A DNA stretch of 64,000 bases from positions 1-64,000 of the forward strand of contig JAUMZD010000004.1 in assembly GCA_030528325.1 (NCBI GenBank), in the 5' to 3' direction. Source of the stretch: Lautropia sp. Lineage in GTDB: Bacteria; Pseudomonadota; Gammaproteobacteria; Burkholderiales; Burkholderiaceae_E. The notes under the pieces were generated by a model. That model made no database searches. It saw only the letters and a list, made by a program, of their open reading frames with translations, and was not told the DNA's origin. This document shows positions 17,120-27,797 of the stretch, piece after piece (the first letter of the stretch is position 1; each line of letters starts with the position of its first letter). The position numbers were made by a program, and so were the translations under genes.

Positions 17120-18641
17120 GCTCGTGTTCTGCGGGTGCCCTGCCCGAACGGAAGGTGGGCTCACGCATGGCCCAGGGCTGCTGCTGTTCCAGCTCGGCGG
17201 CCAGTTGCAGCAGCAGGTCTTCCCGCCCATGTGCGGCAGCGAACTGTGTGCCGACCGGCAGGCCTTCATGCCAGTAGAGCGGCACGCTCATCGCCGGATT
17301 GCCGCTGAAATTGAAGGGGGCGGTGTAGCCGACGTACTGCAGCGCCTGCTGGCTGGCTTTCTCGATGGCCGGATTCCGCCGGCCGATCAGCCAGCCCAGC
17401 CTCAGCACGCCGAAGAGCTGCCGCACGAGTCGCTGCTCCAGCAGGGATGGGCGCAGCTCGCCGACACGGGGCGTCGTCTGTGGGCAGACTGGCGTCATCA
17501 GCATGTCGTACTGCGCGAAAAAACGTGAGGTGGCCATGCCCTGACGCAGCAGCAGATCGCGCGCCCAGCTCATTTTCCCAGCGCTGATCTGGTCGCCCTG
17601 AACCATCAGGGCCCAGGTGGCGGCTTCCACCTGTGAGTGATGGAGCTTCTGGCCGCTCAGGTGGCGGTACACATGCCGGATCTTGGCGATTTCGGCGGAC
17701 ACGATGATCCGCATCGCGCTGCCCAGTGTCTCGGGTTCCGTGAAGTCGGGCGAGGCCTCCTCCAGGTGGTGCCCGGCCTTTTCCAGCAGCCTGATGCTGT
17801 GCTCGAAGGCGCGCGTCGTTCCTTCGTCGTTCTCGCCACCGAGCCAGGGGCTTCGGTGCACGGCAATCTTCAGGCGGGCCGGGGGCTGCCGGATCACTTC
17901 GGTGAAAGCGGGCGCAGGGGGACAGGCATAGATCGATTGATGCTGAGTCCTGGCGGCGATTTCGAGCAGCAGGGCGCTGTCACGGACGCTTCGGGTCAGG
18001 GCGTGCTCGGATACCATGCCCAGCCAGACATCCTGGCTGCCGGGCAGGAAACTGCTTCGGCCCCGGCTGGGTTTCAGGCCGAAGACACCACAGTTATGGG
18101 CAGGCAGGCGGATCGAGCCGCCGCCGTCGCCCCCATGCGCCGCCGGCACGATACCGGCCGCGACGGCAGCGGCCGAACCGCCGCTGCTGCCACCCGGCGT
18201 GTGATCCAGGTCCCAGGGATTGCGTGTCGTGCCGTGGCAGTCGGAGGCCGTGCACGGGTAAAGCCCGAATTCGGGCGTGGTGGTCTTGCCGAAGATGCGC
18301 AGGCCCGCGTCCAGATAGGCCTGGGTCAGTACGCTGTTCCGGCGAGCCTCCTTGTTTTTCATCATGCGGGAGCCGGCCATCGTCGGCGCGCCGGCCAGGT
18401 CGGCCAGCAGGTCTTTCAGCATGAAAGGAACCCCGGCCAGCGGGGCCGATTCATCGTGGGCGGGCGGGTCGGCCTGATCCAGCCGGTCGCGCAGATCCTG
18501 GGCCAGCAGGTTCAGTCTGGGATTCACCTCATCCAGTCGTGTCAGTGCGGCCTGCATCACCTCGGCGGGGGAGACTTCTCGCTGGCGAATCAGCTCGGCC
18601 AGGCCGGTGGCATCGTATTGACGGTAATCCTCGAATTTCAT
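17103..18641 (-). CDS. Amidase-signature family hydrolase
   Basis: This 512-residue amidase cleaves a C-N amide bond using a Ser-cisSer-Lys triad: Lys in FMLKDLLAD near residue 84, Ser residues in [16 protein letters not shown] near 160-175. I start at 18641; the frame is open further upstream, but conserved sequence begins at [17 protein letters not shown]. Substrate is unknown; it is not GatA, since no gatB or gatC is near. The last four residues (ELGR) and the TAG stop come from the right terminal repeat of a family A element, so the natural C-terminus has probably been altered by its insertion. Confidence 0.85.
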   Translation of the reverse strand: MKFEDYRQYDATGLAELIRQREVSPAEVMQAALTRLDEVNPRLNLLAQDLRDRLDQADPPAHDESAPLAGVPFMLKDLLADLAGAPTMAGSRMMKNKEARRNSVLTQAYLDAGLRIFGKTTTPEFGLYPCTASDCHGTTRNPWDLDHTPGGSSGGSAAAVAAGIVPAAHGGDGGGSIRLPAHNCGVFGLKPSRGRSSFLPGSQDVWLGMVSEHALTRSVRDSALLLEIAARTQHQSIYACPPAPAFTEVIRQPPARLKIAVHRSPWLGGENDEGTTRAFEHSIRLLEKAGHHLEEASPDFTEPETLGSAMRIIVSAEIAKIRHVYRHLSGQKLHHSQVEAATWALMVQGDQISAGKMSWARDLLLRQGMATSRFFAQYDMLMTPVCPQTTPRVGELRPSLLEQRLVRQLFGVLRLGWLIGRRNPAIEKASQQALQYVGYTAPFNFSGNPAMSVPLYWHEGLPVGTQFAAAHGREDLLLQLAAELEQQQPWAMREPTFRSGRAPAEHEQELGR

Positions 18642-18892
18642 GGGAGCCCCAGTAGAACGGTCAGCGGCTGCGCCGCGAAACGGGCTATTGTCGACCGGAT
18701 TGATAGCGGGGGAAAAGGGGAAGCTGCCTGCCGGGGGCCGGTGGTGCAGTGTCTCGGTGTTGTCGCACCCATGCCGACCATGTCGCTGAAAACGGCCGCT
18801 GGCCAACTCGTGCATGCCAGCTTTGGCAGGTATGAAAATCGGCTTTGTTAAAATCCGGATGCTCCTTTCCCGACATAAAAGAAGAGGCCGTG

Positions 18893-20551
18893 ATGAGCGA
18901 AATCGCACTCACCATCACACTGCTGTCCCTCGTGGCCGTGCTGGGGCTTGCCATCGGGCATGTCAAGTTCCGCGGTGTGGGGCTCGGCATTGGTGGGGTG
19001 TTGTTTGGTGGGATCCTGGTGTCCCACTTCATGCACAAGTTCGGCGTGACGCTCGATGCCCACACGCTTCACTTCATTCAGGAATTCGGCCTGATCCTGT
19101 TCGTCTACACGATCGGGATCCAGGTCGGCCCCGGTTTCTTCGCATCGTTGCGGCACTCCGGCCTGAAGCTCAATGCCTTTGCCGCGCTGATCGTGGCCTT
19201 GAGTGGCGTACTGGTGGTGCTGATCCACAAGATTTTCGATGTGCCACTGCCGGTCATTCTGGGCATTTTCTCCGGCGCGGTCACCAACACCCCGTCGCTG
19301 GGGGCGGGCCAGCAGGTGCTGCGGGAGCTGGCGGGGCCGGAAGTGACGGAGGTGATGGGCATGGGCTATGCCATTGCCTACCCGTTCGGCATCATCGGCA
19401 TCCTGCTGGCCATGTGGCTGATCCGCATCATTTTCAAGATCGATGTCGATCAGGAGGCCGAGGCTTTCGAGTCCGAAAGCAAGCGGCGCAAATCCGGTCT
19501 GGAGAGCATCAACGTCAAGCTCACCAACCACAATCTGGACGGGTTGCAGGTCAAGGAAATTCTCGAATTCGAGCGAAACGACGTGATCTACTCACGCCTG
19601 AAGCGGGGCGACGAGCTGATCGTGCCGAAGCTGGAGACGGTGCTGAAGCTGGGCGATGTGCTGCACCTGGTCGGCAAGCCTGCCATCCTGCGCAAGATGC
19701 AGCTGATCCTGGGCGAGGAGGTCGATGTTTCGGTGTCGACCAAGGGGACTGAGTTCCGCTCCGTCCGGGCGGTCGTCACGAATGAAAAGGTCTTCGGCAA
19801 GAAAATCCGTCATCTGCGCCTGCAAGGCAAATACGATGTGGTGCTGTCCCGTCTGAACCGGGCCGGGGTCGAGCTGGTGCCCAACAGCGAGATGAGCCTC
19901 CAGTTCGGTGACGTGGTCAACCTCGTCGGCCGACAGGAAGACATCGAGGTCGTCATGGCCCTGATCGGCAATGCCCAGCAGAAACTTCAGCAGGTGCAGA
20001 TGCTGCCGATCTTCATCGGGATCGGTCTGGGCGTGCTGCTGGGATCCATCCCGATTTACATGCCGGGCTTTCCGGTGGCGCTCAAGCTCGGGCTGGCTGG
20101 TGGTCCCTTGGTGGTGGCACTCGTGCTTGCCCGGATCGGAGGGCTGGGGCGCCTGTACTGGTTCATGCCGCCCAGCGCGAACCTGGCGCTGCGGGAGATC
20201 GGCATCGTCATGTTCCTGGCCGTGGTCGGCATCAAGGCCGGGGGCCACTTTTTCGAGACCCTGCTGAGCAGCGATGGTCTTGCCTGGATTTTTTACGGGG
20301 CACTGATCACGCTGATCCCGCTGATGGTGGCCGGCGTCGTGGCCCGCATCCACGGCAAGATCAACTATCTGACCCTGTGTGGTCTGCTCTCCGGCTCGAT
20401 GACCGATCCGCCGGCGCTGGCCTTCGCCAACGCCATCAAGGAAAACAATGGCGCAGCGGCCCTGTCCTATGCCACCGTGTATCCGATGGTGATGTTCCTG
20501 CGGATCATCCTGCCGCAGCTGCTCGCCATCCTGTTGTGGGCGACCGACTGA
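18893..20551 (+). CDS. YidE/AspT-family transporter with two TrkA-C domains
   Basis: This 552-residue membrane protein closely resembles E. coli YidE over its whole length ([21 protein letters not shown] start, [19 protein letters not shown], and [14 protein letters not shown] motifs). The order is five or six helices, two RCK_C/TrkA-C cytoplasmic regulatory domains (about 190-370), then a second half with [14 protein letters not shown], the mirror of the first signature. The AspT relatives exchange amino acids such as aspartate and alanine; the substrate of YidE is not known to me. Start ATG 18893 follows GAAGAGG. It is divergent from the amidase and convergent with hda. Confidence 0.9.
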   Translation: MSEIALTITLLSLVAVLGLAIGHVKFRGVGLGIGGVLFGGILVSHFMHKFGVTLDAHTLHFIQEFGLILFVYTIGIQVGPGFFASLRHSGLKLNAFAALIVALSGVLVVLIHKIFDVPLPVILGIFSGAVTNTPSLGAGQQVLRELAGPEVTEVMGMGYAIAYPFGIIGILLAMWLIRIIFKIDVDQEAEAFESESKRRKSGLESINVKLTNHNLDGLQVKEILEFERNDVIYSRLKRGDELIVPKLETVLKLGDVLHLVGKPAILRKMQLILGEEVDVSVSTKGTEFRSVRAVVTNEKVFGKKIRHLRLQGKYDVVLSRLNRAGVELVPNSEMSLQFGDVVNLVGRQEDIEVVMALIGNAQQKLQQVQMLPIFIGIGLGVLLGSIPIYMPGFPVALKLGLAGGPLVVALVLARIGGLGRLYWFMPPSANLALREIGIVMFLAVVGIKAGGHFFETLLSSDGLAWIFYGALITLIPLMVAGVVARIHGKINYLTLCGLLSGSMTDPPALAFANAIKENNGAAALSYATVYPMVMFLRIILPQLLAILLWATD

Positions 20552-20620
20552 TGCGTTCATGACCCCGGGGGGCGCTGCTTACCTCGCCGTCGCCCGGTCG
20601 TCAGGCCCCATCGGATCGAG

Positions 20621-20668
20621 CCCGCAGGAAAAAGCCCCGCGATTGGTTGCGGGGCTTTTTCCTGCGGG
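20621..20668. terminator. Bidirectional terminator between the YidE-like gene and hda
   Basis: A perfect 20-bp inverted repeat (CCCGCAGGAAAAAGCCCCGC) around an eight-base loop gives a GC stem flanked by A5 and T5 on either strand. Confidence 0.93.
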
Positions 20669-20700
20669 CAGACAGGCACACGACGCGCCCGCTGTGGGGC

Positions 20701-21405
20701 TCAGGCTCTGGCTTTTTCCGCCTGCCTGCGTTCCTGTTGCAGGTAGTCCCGCAGCAGGGCAAGGGTCAGCGGGCGCTTGCGTTCCCATGCGAGTCGGTCC
20801 AGTCCGTCCAGAATGGCTTTCAGGCTGGCCATGTCGCGCCGGGTGTGCCTCAGCAGGTAGGTGCTGAGATCGGCGCCGAAGGTCAGGCCGCGCTCGTTCG
20901 CCACCTGGGCGATACCCGTTGCCAACGCCTCGTCGTTGAGCGGTTCCAGCCCGAACACCATGCCCCAGCTCAGCCGGCTGACCAGCTCGGGCAGCATCTT
21001 CTTCAGGTGCGCCGGTGGCTGGTTGCCGAACACGACCAGGGCCTGATCCGGCTTGTCGACCAGGGCGTTGAAACGATGGAACAGGGTGCGCTGCCGCTCC
21101 TTGCTGTAGGTGTCGACATCATCGACCACCAGCAGCCGGGAGCACTTCAGGCTCTCCAGCGCCTGGGCCAGATGGCTCTTGCCCGAACCGGCCGGCCCCC
21201 AGATGTAGATGACCCGCTGGGCGGGCGCCTCGCCCTGCAGCAGACTGTCCGCCAGCGCGCGCAGCGTCACCAGGCATTCGAGGTTGTTGCCCGCGACGAA
21301 GTTGTCGAGACTGGGCGGCGGCGGCGGGCCGAAGTCCAGCGTCAGCTGGTCGGTGGGTTGGGGCGAAGACATGACGCTGGTCTGGGCAGGGGCGGGGGAT
21401 GGCAT
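20701..21405 (-). CDS. hda: DnaA inactivator Hda
   Basis: Hda stimulates ATP hydrolysis by DnaA after the sliding clamp is loaded, limiting re-initiation. The 234 residues include the N-terminal clamp-binding motif QLTLDF (residues about 20-25), Walker A GPAGSGKSHL near 70, Walker B LLVVDDVD near 93, and the AAA+ lid. ATG at 21372 is an alternative start eleven codons in. In related bacteria hda lies beside the HAD-pcnB-folK genes; here about 4 kb with an amidase, a YidE-type gene and two repeats separate them. Confidence 0.9.
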   Translation of the reverse strand: MPSPAPAQTSVMSSPQPTDQLTLDFGPPPPPSLDNFVAGNNLECLVTLRALADSLLQGEAPAQRVIYIWGPAGSGKSHLAQALESLKCSRLLVVDDVDTYSKERQRTLFHRFNALVDKPDQALVVFGNQPPAHLKKMLPELVSRLSWGMVFGLEPLNDEALATGIAQVANERGLTFGADLSTYLLRHTRRDMASLKAILDGLDRLAWERKRPLTLALLRDYLQQERRQAEKARA

Positions 21406-21627
21406 CCGGGGATTTTACCTGTTGCAGCCCGGTGGGCGATGATCGTCCGGCACATGCCCTCCGTTTGACGGCTCCGGTATGCCACCGGGGAAGTTGTGGT
21501 ATCGGCTGAGCATCTGGCGCTAACTAAGATCGACAGGCCATCGTGCCTGAAAGTCCGGCGACTCGGCGTGGATGGCCTGTCACTGGTAACCCGGGATGGG
21601 TTGCTGACCTGTAACTGGACGAGAGTC

Positions 21628-22316
21628 ATGAAAAAGATGTTCATCCCAGATGATCTGAACATGCCTCCCCAAGGCGCCAGAACCGCGATGGCTGGCGAGG
21701 TCTCCCTGCGAGGGGGGGGGGGGCTGCTGAAGCCGCCAGGAAGGCGTTCCTGCTGAGTTTAGGGCTGTTGCTGGCCGCTTGTGGTGGAGGGGGAGAGGAA
21801 AGCCCAAGGCGGGTTCCATTGCCTCCGGCTGCGTTGCAAGACCCGGTGGCCTCCCAACACTCCGATTGGAAGAATCCTCGCGTCCATGAAGACCTCACTT
21901 CTGGCAGAAATCGTGATGAAGGCCTGAAGCGGGCAAAACAGCTTCGAGAACAGTGTTTCACCATCACGTCCAATGACAGCAACTTCTGGTGGTGTGCTGC
22001 AGGGACGTATTACGGCGTCGACGCAGGAACGGGGGCGTCTTGTTCGACGACGTTGACCAGTGATGGTCATGTCAGCTTTGTGAACGGCTCGGCTTCAGTG
22101 GGACCATTCAGGCTGGATGGCGGCGGTCGCATCACGTACGAGAAACCGGCAGGTACCTCTCACTGGAACCTGTTGCTCGAGGGTGAGAGTGGCTTTGGTT
22201 TCAAACGTTTCAGATTGACCGTGGATACCCGCAAGTCGGATCAGATTCGTATCCATCAGCACAAGGAAACCCTGTTTGGGACGGATCTGGACGCAACCTG
22301 CATCACCCAGTTCTGA
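21628..22316 (+). pseudogene. Probable phase-variable lipoprotein, switched off by a G12 tract
   Basis: The frame opening at ATG 21628 (MKKMFIPDDLNMPPQG) reads through twelve G (21712-21723) and stops at 21756. With one G more, or two fewer, it would join the frame AAEAARKAFLLSLGLLLAAC-GGGGEE, a good lipoprotein signal with an LAAC lipobox, and continue to 22316, giving 229 residues. The mature part has Cys pairs (CFTITSN...WWC, ASC) and several beta-like stretches, and I recognise no family. In the present sequence the lipoprotein is out of frame with any upstream ATG. Internal Met codons 12 and 21 lie in the same switched frame. A sequencing miscount of the G run would give the same picture. 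Confidence 0.7.
21712..21723 (+). repeat. Homopolymeric G12 tract in the lipoprotein signal region
   Basis: Twelve consecutive G lie between codon 28 of the upstream frame and the hydrophobic lipoprotein core. Tracts of this length are classic sites of slipped-strand phase variation. It is the longest homopolymer I noticed in the window. Confidence 0.9.
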
Positions 22317-22320
22317 TGTG

Positions 22321-22379
22321 TCCTGAGACAGGCAGAACATCGCCCAAGCTCCTGGTGTGTTCTGCCTGTCGGTTCAGGA
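22321..22379. terminator. Long hairpin after the lipoprotein gene
   Basis: TCCTGA-ACAGGCAGAACA pairs with TGTTCTGCCTGT-TTCAGGA over about 19 positions. The loop contains CGCCCAAGCTCCT, the end sequence of the family A repeat. There is no T run, so termination is a guess; it could be a repeat remnant. The 145 bases from 22380 to 22524 show nothing I can support. Confidence 0.45.
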
Positions 22380-22524
22380 CATTGACATCGGGCAAGGCCC
22401 GCATCAGAGGCCCTCGACATCTCGCGGATGGTTGATGTCCTCGTTGCTCTCGATGATATTGGCCCGATGGGGGAAGGAGCGTAAACCTGTCGGAAGCATC
22501 TGCGCCAAGGCCGCTTGAGAGGCT

Positions 22525-22923
22525 TCACCAGATCCGTCGCATCCATCGGGGGTGCCCGGCAAGTTCATCGAAAATGCCGTCGATGGAGATGAGCGGCAGC
22601 CGTTCGGTGATGGCGGTGGCGGCGATGAATCGGTCGAATGGATCACGATGGGCCCAGTCGAGCGTCGCGGCCAGCAGGCTGGCTTCAGCGCTCAGTGGTA
22701 AAAATCTGCCCCCCTGTTCCTTGAGCAGATCGGGTAATCGAGACAGATGGGGCACCATTTCCGGCCATTTGCCGAGTCGCACTTTCTGGCCGATTTCAAA
22801 TAAGCTGATGGTGCTGACAAGCACACCATTTGTATCGGAGAGGGCTTGGCGGGCCGTTGGTGAGAGATGATGGCTTTGGGTCAATGACCAGGCCCAGGCA
22901 TGAGTATCCAGCAGGACTCTCAT
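22525..22923 (-). CDS. PIN-domain toxin (VapC-like ribonuclease)
   Basis: This 132-residue PIN ribonuclease has the acidic residues expected: Asp in LLDTHAW (residue 6), Glu in SLFEIGQK near 43, and Asp in HRDPFDRFIAATA near 93-97. Such toxins cleave RNA and are held inactive by the partner antitoxin. The gene start overlaps the antitoxin stop by four bases. Confidence 0.9.
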   Translation of the reverse strand: MRVLLDTHAWAWSLTQSHHLSPTARQALSDTNGVLVSTISLFEIGQKVRLGKWPEMVPHLSRLPDLLKEQGGRFLPLSAEASLLAATLDWAHRDPFDRFIAATAITERLPLISIDGIFDELAGHPRWMRRIW

Positions 22924-23153
22924 GCCGGGTTTTCCCAGTCGGACAGGGCTCGCTCATCCATGGGCTCCAGAAAATCAGGGCAGTTCCCCAAAGTGTCTGC
23001 CGGCAGGATGTCAAGCTTGAAGGGTTGTCTGGGAATGGGCGTCAGCCGGATCACGGGATCCTTGCCCCGAGCGATGATCACTTCTTCGCCAGCCAGGGCG
23101 GCGTCGATCAGGCGTGATAGCTGGGTCTTGGCAGCATGTACGGTAACTTGCAT
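22920..23153 (-). CDS. Phd/YefM-family antitoxin
   Basis: The 77-residue antitoxin begins MQVTVHAAKTQLSRLIDAAL, the dimer and DNA-binding part of the Phd fold, followed by GEEVIIARGKDPVIRL. The tail (about residues 48-77) would thread into the toxin. The start at 23153 is supported by GAGGAAACAAGG upstream. A family A element with an internal deletion sits 17 bases upstream, in the promoter region of this autoregulated pair. Confidence 0.88.
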   Translation of the reverse strand: MQVTVHAAKTQLSRLIDAALAGEEVIIARGKDPVIRLTPIPRQPFKLDILPADTLGNCPDFLEPMDERALSDWENPA

Positions 23154-23170
23154 CCTTGTTTCCTCGTTCC

Positions 23171-23259
23171 AGGAGCTTGGGCGGCAGGAAAGTCGCGGGC
23201 TGCAAACCGTGCTCGGCGGGGCCGTTTTTCGCCGTCGCGACTCCTGCCACCCAAGCTCC
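23171..23259. repeat. Family A element, internally deleted 89-bp copy
   Basis: Both terminal inverted repeats are present but the middle 76 bases of the 165-bp form are missing. The junction lies at the short repeat AACC/AACT present at both sides in the full copies, which suggests slippage or recombination between them. Confidence 0.85.
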
Positions 23260-23323
23260 AAGGCGGCCCAATTAGCTAACATGGCTAATCATAACACTTC
23301 GATGCAACGGTGAGAACACGCTC

Positions 23324-23329
23324 TAGAAT
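23324..23329 (+). promoter_or_regulatory. Candidate -10 element of purM
   Basis: TAGAAT within ACACGCTCTAGAATC lies about 90 bases before purM. The same string occurs at 29644-29649 before the HMA-domain gene and, with one change, before the HAD phosphatase. No good -35 is visible. Confidence 0.35.
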
Positions 23330-23419
23330 CGCGGAATCGAGCCGGGCAGGGGGCCTGGCAGCCGGACATCGGGTGGCTTCGTCAGCCGGCCGGCAGGAAT
23401 CAGCGCGCACGAGGACGCA

Positions 23420-24484
23420 ATGGCAGATACTCAGGGTAAAGGACTTTCTTATCGCGATGCAGGTGTGGACATCGACGCCGGCGACGCGCTGGTCGAACGG
23501 ATCAAGCCGCTGGCGGCGCGCACACGCCGTCCCGGGCTGCTGTCGGGCATCGGTGGCTTCGGCGGGCTGTTCCAGGTGCCGGCCAGCTACCGGGAGCCGG
23601 TGCTGGTGTCGGGTACCGACGGCGTGGGCACGAAGCTGAAGCTGGCCTTCCTGCTGAATCACCACGGCACCATCGGGATCGATCTGGTGGCGATGAGTGT
23701 CAACGACATCCTCGTTCAGGGCGCCGAGCCGCTGTTCTTCCTCGACTACTTCGCCTGTGGCAAGCTGGACGTGGACACGGGCGCCGCCGTGATCGGCGGG
23801 GTGGCCGCCGGGTGCGAACAGTCGGGATGCGCGCTGCTGGGCGGTGAAACGGCCGAGATGCCCGGCATGTATCCGGATGGCGAATACGATCTGGCCGGTT
23901 TTGCCGTCGGGGTGGTCGAGCGCTCGCAGATCATCGATGGCAGCCGCATCCAGGTGGGTGACATCCTGCTGGGTCTGGCCTCGTCAGGGCCGCATTCCAA
24001 TGGTTACTCGCTGATCCGCAAGGTGATCGAGAAGGCGGTGGGCGAGGTATCGGCGAAGGCGCTGCAACAGCCGCTGGCCGGCAAGCCGCTGGCCGAGCAT
24101 GTGATGGCGCCCACGCGCATCTACGTCCGTTCGCTGCTGCCGCTGCTGCGTGACGAGGCCCAGCCGATTCACGGTCTCGCACACATCACGGGCGGTGGTC
24201 TGCTAGAGAACGTGCCGCGCATGCTGCCCCCGAAGCTGATGGCCGACATCCAGGCCGGCTCCTGGACACGCCCCGTCATTTTCGACTGGTTGCAGCAGCA
24301 GGGCGGCATCGACGCGCATGAGATGAATCGGGTCTTCAATTGCGGCATCGGCATGGTGCTGGCCGTCTCGCCAGCGGATGTGTCAGCGGTCACGAAGGCA
24401 CTGACCGAGGCCGGAGAGCAGGTGTTCGAGCTGGGCGAGATCCGTCCTCGCGCCGAAGGAGAGGCAGCCACCGTGGTGGGCTGA
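23420..24484 (+). CDS. purM: Phosphoribosylformylglycinamidine cyclo-ligase (AIR synthetase)
   Basis: PurM makes aminoimidazole ribonucleotide in purine synthesis. The 354 residues show [11 protein letters not shown] at the start, the ATP/substrate segment [15 protein letters not shown] near 58, [17 protein letters not shown] near 95, [11 protein letters not shown] near 140 and [11 protein letters not shown]-like [13 protein letters not shown] near 255. It is full length. In Burkholderiales purM usually lies near hda, with which it is roughly contiguous here apart from the lipoprotein and toxin-antitoxin genes. Confidence 0.96.
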   Translation: MADTQGKGLSYRDAGVDIDAGDALVERIKPLAARTRRPGLLSGIGGFGGLFQVPASYREPVLVSGTDGVGTKLKLAFLLNHHGTIGIDLVAMSVNDILVQGAEPLFFLDYFACGKLDVDTGAAVIGGVAAGCEQSGCALLGGETAEMPGMYPDGEYDLAGFAVGVVERSQIIDGSRIQVGDILLGLASSGPHSNGYSLIRKVIEKAVGEVSAKALQQPLAGKPLAEHVMAPTRIYVRSLLPLLRDEAQPIHGLAHITGGGLLENVPRMLPPKLMADIQAGSWTRPVIFDWLQQQGGIDAHEMNRVFNCGIGMVLAVSPADVSAVTKALTEAGEQVFELGEIRPRAEGEAATVVG

Positions 24485-24624
24485 CAACGGCTAGCTTCCT
24501 GCGATCCGGGTAAAAAACTGCCTCTGGCGCCTCATCTGTTTGGGTCTTGCCGGTGGCCAGCGCCGCCTGACCGGCCAGTCGGCCCGTGTCCGGGCGGTTT
24601 GCAGTGTTTTACCCCTGAGTGTGG

Positions 24625-24630
24625 TATAGA
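24625..24630 (+). promoter_or_regulatory. Candidate -10 element of the formate dehydrogenase operon
   Basis: GTGGTATAGAT has a good -10 (TATAGA) 89 bases before the start of the catalytic subunit gene. No consensus -35, FNR or sigma-54 site was found in the 234-bp gap. Confidence 0.35.
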
Positions 24631-24718
24631 TGTACAGTTTCCGCCCGCGTTGCGGAAGGCGCTGTGTCGGCCGGGGTCAACGCGGGTTCCTTGTTATCCC
24701 TTCCTGAAAGGTATTGCC

Positions 24719-27700
24719 ATGGAGCAGATCTCCCGGCGGCAGTTCTTCAAGGTGACGGGGACGGCGCTGGCTTCTTCCAGCATGGCGGTGATGGGCTTCT
24801 CGCCCACCGAGGTCATGGCGGAAGTCCGACAGTTCAAGCTGGCCTCCACCTCGGTTGCCCGCCAGACATGCACCTACTGTTCGGTCGGTTGCGGCATTCT
24901 GATGTATGCGCAGGGCACTGGCATGAATGCCAGCCGCTCGGTCATCCATGTCGAAGGCGACCCCGACCACCCCGTCAACCGCGGCACGCTCTGTCCGAAA
25001 GGTGCGGGCCTGCTGGATTTCGTCAACAGCCCGAACCGGCTGCTGTATCCCGAATACCGGGCGCCGGGTTCCGACAAGTGGCAGCGCATCTCGTGGAACG
25101 AGGCGCTCGATCGCATCGCCCGGCTGCTGAAGGACGATCGCGACGCCCATTTCGTCCAGAAGACGGCCGATGGCAAGCTGGTCAACCGATGGACGTCCAC
25201 CGGCATGCTGTGTGCGTCAGCCGCCAGCAACGAAGCCGGTTACATCACTCACAAGGTGGCCCGCAGCTGGGGGCTTCTGGCGCTCGACAACCAGGCTCGT
25301 GTCTGACACGGCCCGACGGTGGCAGGTCTTGCCCCGACGTTTGGCCGTGGTGCGATGACGAACCATTGGGTTGACATCAAGAACGCCGATGTCATCCTGA
25401 TCATGGGCGGCAATGCCGCAGAAGCGCATCCCTGTGGATTCAAGTGGGTGACCGAAGCGAAGGCGCACAACAACGCGCACTTCATGGTGGTCGATCCGCG
25501 TTTCAACCGTTCAGCCTCGGTTGCCGATTTCTATGCCCCCATCCGCTCGGGCAGCGATATCGTGTTCCTGGGCGGCATCATCAATTACCTGTTGACGCAC
25601 GACAAAATTCACCATGAATACGTGCTCAACTACACCGACTTTTCCTTCATCGTTCGGGAAGACTTCGCGTTCACCGAAGGCATCTTCTCGGGGTACGACG
25701 AAGAGAAGCGCACCTACGACAAGACCAGCTGGGAATACGAGCGGGGTGAGGACGGCTATGTCCGTACCGATCCCACCTTGCAGCACCCGCGTTGCGTCTA
25801 CCAGCTGATGAAGCAGCACTACGCCACCTACACGCCGGAAGCGGTGGAGCGGGTGTGCGGCACGCCACAGGACAAGTTCCTGCATGTGGCCGAGCAGTTC
25901 GCGTCGACGGCGGTGGTCGGTCGTGCCGCCACGATCATGTATGCGCTGGGCTGGACGCAGCACTCGATCGGGGCGCAGATCCTGCGCTGTGCCGCCATGG
26001 TGCAGTTGCTGTGTGGCAACATCGGCGTGGCCGGCGGTGGCATGAACGCCCTGCGCGGGCACTCCAACATTCAGGGTCTGACCGATCTGGGACTGCTGTC
26101 GGCCAGCCTGCCGGGCTATCTCAGCCTGCCGCGCGAGGCGGAGCAGAACTATGCCGAGTACATCGCCAAGCGCACGCAAAAGCCGTTGCGGCCCGGGCAG
26201 ATGAGCTACTGGCAGCACTATCCGAAGTTCCATGTCAGCCTGATGAAGTCCTGGTATGGCGACAAGGCCACGGCTGAGAACAACTGGAACTACGATTACC
26301 TGCCCAAGCTGGATCGCGAGTACGACATGCTCCAGATCTTCGACCTCATGAACGAGGGCAAGGTCAACGGCTATCTGGCGCAGGGCTTCAACCCCATCGC
26401 GGCGCTGTCCAACAGCCACCGTGTGCGGGATGGCCTGTCGAAGCTGAAGTTCCTGGTGGTGATGGATCCGCTGGCCACCGAGACGTCCGAGTTCTGGCGC
26501 AATTTCGGCGAGTACAACGATGTCGACACGGCCTCGATCCAGACCGAGGTCTTCCGCCTGCCGACGACCTGCTTTGCCGAGGAAGACGGCGCCGTCGTCA
26601 GCTCGTCGCGTGTGTTGCAGTGGCACTGGAAGGCGGCCGAACCGCCGGGTGAGGCGCATACCGACATCTTCATCATGTCGAACCTGCACCTGCGGTTGAA
26701 GGCGCTCTACGAAAAAGAGGGCGGGGTGTTCCCTGACCCGATCGTCAACCTGCACTGGGCCGAATACGCCGACCCATATCACCCGACCTCGGAAGAGGCA
26801 GCCAGGGAATACAACGGCCGTGCGCTCAAGGATGTCTACGACCTGAAGGATCCGGGCAAGCTGATCCGCAAGGCAGGTGAGCAGGTGGCGGGCTTTGCCG
26901 AGCTGCGCGACGATGGCTCGACGGCCAGCGGCTGCTGGATCTGGGCGGGCTCCTGGACGGAGGCCGGCAACCAGATGGGCCGCCGGGACAACTCGGATCC
27001 CACCGGCATCGGCAACACGCTGGGCTGGGCCTGGGCCTGGCCGGCCAACCGCCGCGTGCTGTACAACCGGGCGTCGGCCGACCTGAAGGGCAAGGCCTTC
27101 AACCCGCTGCGCAAGCTGGTCGAATGGAATGGCAGCAAATGGGAGGGGGCCGACATCCCCGACTATGGCGCCACCATCGCGCCGGCAGCCGGCATGGGGC
27201 CGTTCATCATGAACCCGGAAGGCGTGGCGCGCTTCTTTGCCCGTGGCCGGATGAACGAGGGGCCGTTCCCGACGCACTACGAGCCCTTCGACACGCCGCT
27301 CGGCTACAACCCGATGTACCGGAACAATCCGAAGGCGACCTCGTCGCCGGCGGCCCGTGTGTTCCCGCACATCTGGGAGACCTTCGGCAAGCCGGACGAG
27401 TTCCCGCATGTGGGCACCACCTACCGCCTGACCGAGCATTTCCACTACTGGACGAAGCACGCGCTGGTCAATGCCATGACGCAGCCCGAACAGTTCGTGG
27501 AGATCGGTGAGGCGCTGGCCAACGAGATCGGCATCAAGGCCGGTGATCGGGTCAAGGTGTCGTCCAAGCGGGGCTACATCAAGGCCGTGGCGGTCGTGAC
27601 GAAGCGTCTGCGGGCGCTGAAGATCGACGGCAAGACGATCCATCATGTGGGCATTCCGATCCACTGGGGCTTCAAGGGTGTGACCAAGCCGGGCTTCCTG

Positions 27701-27787
27701 GCCAACACGCTGACGCCTTTCGTGGGCGACGGCAATACCAATACCCCCGAATTCAAGACTTTCCTCGTGAAAGTCGAGAAGATCTGA
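24719..27787 (+). CDS. fdoG: Formate dehydrogenase-N/O catalytic subunit, selenoprotein (in-frame TGA = Sec196)
   Basis: This subunit oxidises formate to CO2 at a Mo- or W-bis-MGD centre and passes electrons to an attached 4Fe-4S cluster. The N-terminus has a twin-arginine signal (SRRQFFK), and the cluster motif [11 protein letters not shown] near residue 51 ends with LCPKG. An in-frame TGA at 25304-25306 is codon 196, the position of selenocysteine in E. coli FdnG, and the flanks [23 protein letters not shown] are the same. Reading through gives 1022 residues, full length, ending in FLVKVEKI. selA, selB and selC downstream supply the decoding machinery. It is not two genes or a nonsense mutant. 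FdnG or FdoG naming cannot be separated here. Confidence 0.95.
25304..25350 (+). promoter_or_regulatory. SECIS element directly after the selenocysteine codon
   Basis: The UGA and the next 44 bases can form the bacterial-type stem-loop read by SelB: CACGGCC (25307-25313) pairs with GGCCGTG (25343-25349), and GGTGGCAGG/CCTGCC-like inner pairing surrounds the apical AGGTCT. Its position immediately 3' of UGA is required for bacterial decoding. Exact folding was judged by eye. Confidence 0.75.
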
Positions 27788-27797
27788 GGAGCGCACG

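Noticed and set aside
16851-17308. Small genes inside the family A repeats (frames repeated at 16934-17269 and 49258-49656)
   Set aside because: The frames recur only because the DNA element recurs, differ in their ends, and have no start-site signal or domain.
24719-27787. Formate dehydrogenase catalytic gene broken by a stop codon into two genes
   Set aside because: The TGA is in frame at codon 196, the known selenocysteine site, flanks match FdnG on both sides, a hairpin follows, and selA, selB and selC are nearby. It is one selenoprotein gene.
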